Origin: Moniliella sp. 'wahieum'
Lineage: Eukaryota; Basidiomycota; Moniliellomycetes; Moniliellales; Moniliellaceae
Direction: 5' to 3'
Length of the DNA: 64,000 nucleotides
NCBI GenBank assembly: GCA_003971905.1
Contig: RSEE01000007.1
Coordinates: forward strand, 558,001-622,000
Shown: piece by piece, positions 59,901-64,000 of the stretch
Numbering within the stretch: position 1 is the first letter of the stretch
Layout: the number at the start of each line of letters is the position of its first letter
Translations under genes and position numbers: made by a program
Notes under the pieces: model-generated
What the model was told of the DNA's origin: nothing
Databases searched by the model: none
Seen by the model: the letters and a program-made list of their open reading frames with translations, nothing else

Positions 59901-61996
59901 TGGTCCTACTCGGACAGAGGTAAACGCAGTGTACTATATCTGGGCTGCGACCCGAGCGAGCGGTGGCGGGGCGGGCAAAAGTGTGAGAAATGATTAATGA
60001 CGGGTCCCGTGGACGTGTGGAAGTTTATTATTGCTGAGAGTCGATTGAGATATATGGCCCAACAAGCATCCGTACGGCCTGAGACGTCCGACCTGTCATT
60101 AATTGCAGCCAAGTACTAAAACGAATCGGTAGCGACACCGCCTTTGCCCACGAGAAATCGTTCCCAACGGAAGGTGGAGCAACTTGTGCACAAACGCGCC
60201 AAAAAAACCGTATATACTGTCTCTCGGGCGTGACTCTTTGTAAACATCAGGAAACGATCAAGGGCGGGGACGGTGTGGTGATGGCGGTTGATTCGATAAG
60301 AAGAGGTGGAGTGCAAAAAGCTTTCAGCCAAGGTTGATGGTATTGCGTTGTTGCCCCACAGGCGGCGGTAGGGAAGAGGTCAGAGGTGAGCAATAACGAC
60401 TGCTGGTTTCTTATGGACGATAAGCCGACATGGATGCAATTCAAGCCCAGTCTCAGAGGTGCGACGGGAGAGGTGCTTTGCGGTAGAGGTTATAATTCGT
60501 CGCCGGATGGCGGGTTAATAGGTACGACGAAGAGTCCCCAACGACTGGGACATATGAAAGTGAGTATCGCAACGAGACGCGAATGAGAAGAGTTGTGATC
60601 GCGTCGCCTCGTATGATCTGGGAAAAGAATGAACAATCCGGATGGAATGCGCAAGAATTGGATTGAAAGAGGAGAAGATACTGTGACCGCCTCGGAGGCG
60701 TTTAGGGGTATACTTGGTTCCCACAGTGTAAAAAACGAGGTGGTCGATCCTTGGGGAGTGAGTGCTGTCCAACGCTGCTCTTGGCGCTTGGTTACCTTGT
60801 GGATTCGAGCAGGGGTTGGGCGAAACTGTCATTTCTTTTGCTCTCCTCGGTAGCGCGGGCGTGGTTGTGTGGCGTTGGCACTGGTGCACCCGTTCGTTTT
60901 CCCGAACCAGCGCGCACTCTTTCCCCGGGTAAATCGATGCGATTTGGACCAAAACCCACGTTGGGGCTCGAAGAGTAGAGGTCTCAGTATTAGGTACAGC
61001 AGTTGCTTCTTCGGCACCGTTTTCTGCTCATCGACCTGTAACCAATGTAGCCTAAATGATCATTACACTAGTTGTCCATCGTCTCTCTTCCATCATCTTG
61101 ACTACCTCCAAATCCCCCACCTCGAGAGACTTTGTTCTTGCTCTGTCAGTCCTTACTAGTTGGTCAGCTATTCGCCCCCACACAATTAGGGCGCCTACTT
61201 CTGCCCCTTGCCCCGCAGGAGGCCAGTTCGTGGTACCCCTCTTCTTCAGACGGTGCTATTGTAGGCCAAGTGATAGGCCAGCAGGTTACCATTGTTGCTA
61301 CTGTTTATACATTCGTACCGCCATTCATGCTGGAAGACGTCCAGCCCTGAAGCTCGTTCGCGTTGAGCGCGACCCATGCTGTGGGGTGCACCCTCTCCCC
61401 AAATAAAGAAGCAAATCGAGGCTCTATACTACTGGAGCATTGCCGAAGGGGGAGAGACAGGGTCAGCCGTAGGACGGTGAGACGTTTTCGTGCTTGCAAC
61501 GTGGTGGCAGGCACCAACAGCGAGGTTGACCCCGCTGGGGTCACGGTTGGGGGTAGGGAAGGGTACGTGGCGATGGGCTGCGAGGAGTAGGATACAGGAG
61601 AACTCAAGATGTGTGCTATGCTATGCTGTGCCGATACGAGGGCCAGACGAGGGCCCAAGCGGAGCGTGCGTGTGTGGAGGGGGGGTTGACGGCCTGGGCC
61701 TAGGGACAGGGGAAAGAGTGGACCTAACCCCGTTTCCCCAGGCGCTCCTGTCCCACCTCACCAACCTGGCGTCCAGCCTGACGGTGTGAAAGCAGCCTCG
61801 TGTTGGCCGAACCCAAAGTCTACTGCTATTCGTCTATATGCAGTCCCCGACTGGTATAGGTTCAGCCTGACCTGCGACGTCCCACGTTCCACCGAGGCAG
61901 TCGGCCAAGACAACGAAAGTGAAGGGAGTATTCAGTGGGTATGATGGTCAAGATACAGAGATAGAGGAGAGGGCCTGGCATAGTCCCCACGTGCCG
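59901..61996. other. Intergenic region
   Basis: Returns to ordinary composition after the word-rich desert. Open frames on both strands lack domains. No gene or RNA is supported. Confidence 0.45.
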
Positions 61997-63223
61997 TCAG
62001 GCCATCGGGGCAGGCAGCACATCCCCTACCTTAATCCAACGTTCTCCGATCTTCTCGGCGCCGGCGTCGTCCATGACCATGGGGGGACGGGATCGGCCCA
62101 TTCCGCCGCGTGGCTGGTGCCCGCTTGGCCTTACTGGAAGGATCGGATTTGCGTGGCCGCTTGCGTTCGGGCCAGGGGACGTGAGGACGAGTATGGAGGA
62201 CAGGGGGAGTGCTGTGGACCGAACTGCGCGCCGCATCCTCATACAACGTCTCATCCAGCTCATCCGAGTACTCATCCACCTCACTGGATGCAGCACTTGC
62301 ACTTCGATCTTGTCTCCTCCGGAAAGAGGTGCCAGGCTTGGCCGCGTAGGCAGCAAAGCCCAGGCCAGTGGAGAGGGGCTGGGGAGAAGAGAGACGAGGC
62401 GCGTCGGAAGGAAGCGAAAATCCAAACTCTAGGGTTGAAGGAGGCGGAGCCAGACTCGCTTTCAGCGACACGGGATCCGTCGACTCGGAAGAGGCACATG
62501 GAGGCGAGGTAGGAGCCAGGATGGTAGGGACGCTCACTGGGGTACCCCCCTCCGGAATAGATGAGGGAGTGCCAGTGGATGGCGCTGGTCCAGGCAAACT
62601 GGATGCGGCCCTGGTCCAAGCCGGGCGGGAGAGAATGGCTTGAACTCGTTGGGCGTCGAGAGAGGCAGCGCTGGAAGCAGGTGGGGCGCCTTGGGGGCCA
62701 GGCACTGGATCCGACGCAGTAATGGAGATAGCAGGGGAGGCCGAGCAGGCAGTGGCAGCAGCCGCGGCAGCTCCGGCGCCAGTGCCCGTGGTGGTGCCGG
62801 CGGCTATGCCTGGCGCACTAGCGAGGGCGGGAGATGAAGGTGGCGGCACCGAAGAAGCATGCTGGGGGGGCGGGGTGCCGATGGAACTGGGCGGCCGAGG
62901 CGGCGGTGGGGCTGGGTCGTCGTCAGGGTCGTCGGGGCAGTGAGGGCATCGACACGGGCGGTGAGGTGGCAGTGGAGCCAGGCGAGAGTGTCGGCAGGGG
63001 CATCGTGCGGGGAGGAAGCGGAGCGGGCGGCAAGGCCGGCCTTGATGTCGGTGAGGGCGGCGAGGTAGCCGGCGCGGTGGGCGGAGGCGGCGGCGGTGTG
63101 GGCGGAGCGGAAGAGGGAGGTGAGGTGGCGGGCGGCGGCCTTGAACTCGGTGGAGAGCCGCTCGGTGTCGACGGCGGCCGAGGAGGGATCGAGGGTGTCG
63201 CCGAGGCGTCCCAGCGAGTCCAT
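61997..63223 (-). CDS. Uncharacterised protein with helical N-terminal domain and basic tail
   Basis: The start at 63223 gives MDSLGRLGDTLDPSSAAVDT, then a helical block RLSTEFKAAARHLTSLFRSA, HTAAASAHRAGYLAALTDIK. A small hydrophobic-helix domain of this kind (xxLY/FxxA..AHxAGYxAALxDI) is followed by a long Pro/Ser/Ala-rich linker, SP-rich segments, an acidic patch SEVDEYSDELDETLYEDAAR, and a basic NLS-like PERKRPRKSDPSSKAKRAP. The end reads VMDDAGAEKIGERWIKVGDV to a stop at 61997. A frame change lies near 62935 and another near 62100. I do not recognise the family. It is probably nuclear. Confidence 0.6.
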
Positions 63224-64000
63224 CGCAGCGAGCGAGCGAGGGGAACAGCAGGGGGGGCAACAGGCGTGGCGGCAAGCGAAGCGATGGCAGACGCAGGCCC
63301 TGGCGCAGCAAGGCGGCGGCCCGATTAATGAGTGGTCGGTGGGCCTGCATGCTCCTGCAGGCAGCGGGGCAGTGTGTGTGCTCTGCCCCCAGCTAGCCCG
63401 GGCTGACGTAACCAATGTGATCAAATTTCCGCCTTGCCCGGGCAGGTGTGCCCGGCGTCCGCATGGGCGTCCCCCAGGTGGAGGCAGGCAGGTGGAGGCA
63501 GGCAGTGGAGGCAGGCAGTGGAGGCACGGCGGCGCGGGGGCGCTCTCGGCTGCTGCGGTGGCAGCCCCCCGTAGGGTTGCCCCGGCGCTAGGGTTTCGGC
63601 GTGGTACAAAACATCCTCCTGGCGCCGCCATCCGGTGACGGCTTGTTCCTTGACCACCAATCTCCACTGCAAGAGCACCAACCCCGCTATGTGTGATGCA
63701 TCTCTATGTGACCATGTGAACGCCTGCCTTCCCTGTCTCTCCATCCACCCCATCCCCGCTGTGGATGGGCCGGCACAGTTGTGCGCGTGTACCTCTAACC
63801 CGCCAGGAGCATCCTTTCGACCCTCTGCCCCGTCAGTCATGGTCTGGGATGTGCCTGCAGCCATTCTGCCCACCTTGCTCCATTTGAGGCCTGCGTGGTT
63901 CCTGAAGTGCTGCAAGATAAACCCTTTCGGGGGTGCCGCCGTGGCCAATGCCACTTCATGTGGATGCCAAGGTCTTGTCATTCATTCGCCTGCGGCGGTT
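63224..64000. other. Intergenic region at the right edge
   Basis: Contains GGAGGCAGGCAGTGGAGGCAGGCAGT tandem words at 63480-63522. A minus-strand open frame (63421-63981) has no recognisable domain and may be chance. Confidence 0.4.

Noticed and set aside
63421-63981. 186-codon minus-strand frame at the right edge
   Set aside because: Low-complexity C-terminal half (GGAGGCAGGCAGT repeats) and no family recognised. It may continue outside the window, so it cannot be judged.

Overview
The window reads as nuclear DNA of a GC-rich, intron-poor basidiomycete fungus, most likely Ustilaginomycotina (this placement is inference). The support is spliceosomal introns of about 51-89 nt with GT..AG ends and CTAAC/CTAAT/CTGAC-type branch points, fungal-only genes (DASH subunit Ask1, WOPR factor, sterol glucosyltransferase Atg26, PAN3), and long intergenic stretches full of short palindromic and reiterated words. 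There are no operons, CRISPR arrays or other prokaryotic features.

Layout, left to right. 1-2376: low-complexity gene on minus, running off the left edge. 4855-6098: DHHC palmitoyltransferase (minus), divergent from MCM5 (6616-8899, plus). 9699-10963: casein kinase 2 alpha (minus), divergent from TOM22 (11738-12261, plus). 13158-13591: MIC10. 15071-16780: secreted GH15 glucoamylase. 18247-20640: THUMP tRNA methyltransferase, which abuts or is fused to a PUS9-type tRNA pseudouridine synthase (20637-21965). 22627-22971: small unknown protein. 24651-24721: tRNA-Ala, with an LTR-like repeat just upstream. 25216-27536: F-BAR/RhoGAP. About 28212-29685: unrecognised low-complexity coding. 29988-30671: CTR copper transporter. 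31284-33599: PAN3 (plus). A minus-strand block follows: ASK1, YTM1, a twin-CX9C protein, ASF1 and a carnitine acetyltransferase (34439-43548). 43549-47322: gene-poor, with the second LTR-like copy. 47323-51834: ATG26 (plus). 52924-53519: PAM18/TIM14. 54501-56653: WOPR transcription factor. 56654-61996: a gene desert with an extraordinary density of short reiterated and palindromic words. 61997-63223: uncharacterised protein.

Functions are mostly housekeeping: replication (MCM5), chromatin (ASF1), kinetochore (ASK1), ribosome assembly (YTM1), mRNA deadenylation (PAN3), tRNA modification, and an over-represented mitochondrial set (TOM22, MIC10, PAM18, twin-CX9C protein, carnitine acetyltransferase). 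The WOPR protein is the likely developmental regulator.

Most longer genes, including essential and highly conserved ones, show one or more 1-2 nt frame breaks relative to conserved protein sequence, often at short homopolymers or CG steps. The likeliest reason is indel error in the assembly, so CDS spans below are gene extents and not uninterrupted frames. The strongest biological oddities are the PUS9/THUMP-methyltransferase junction (ATGA overlap or fusion), a 47-nt near-perfect palindrome, and the motif-dense desert.
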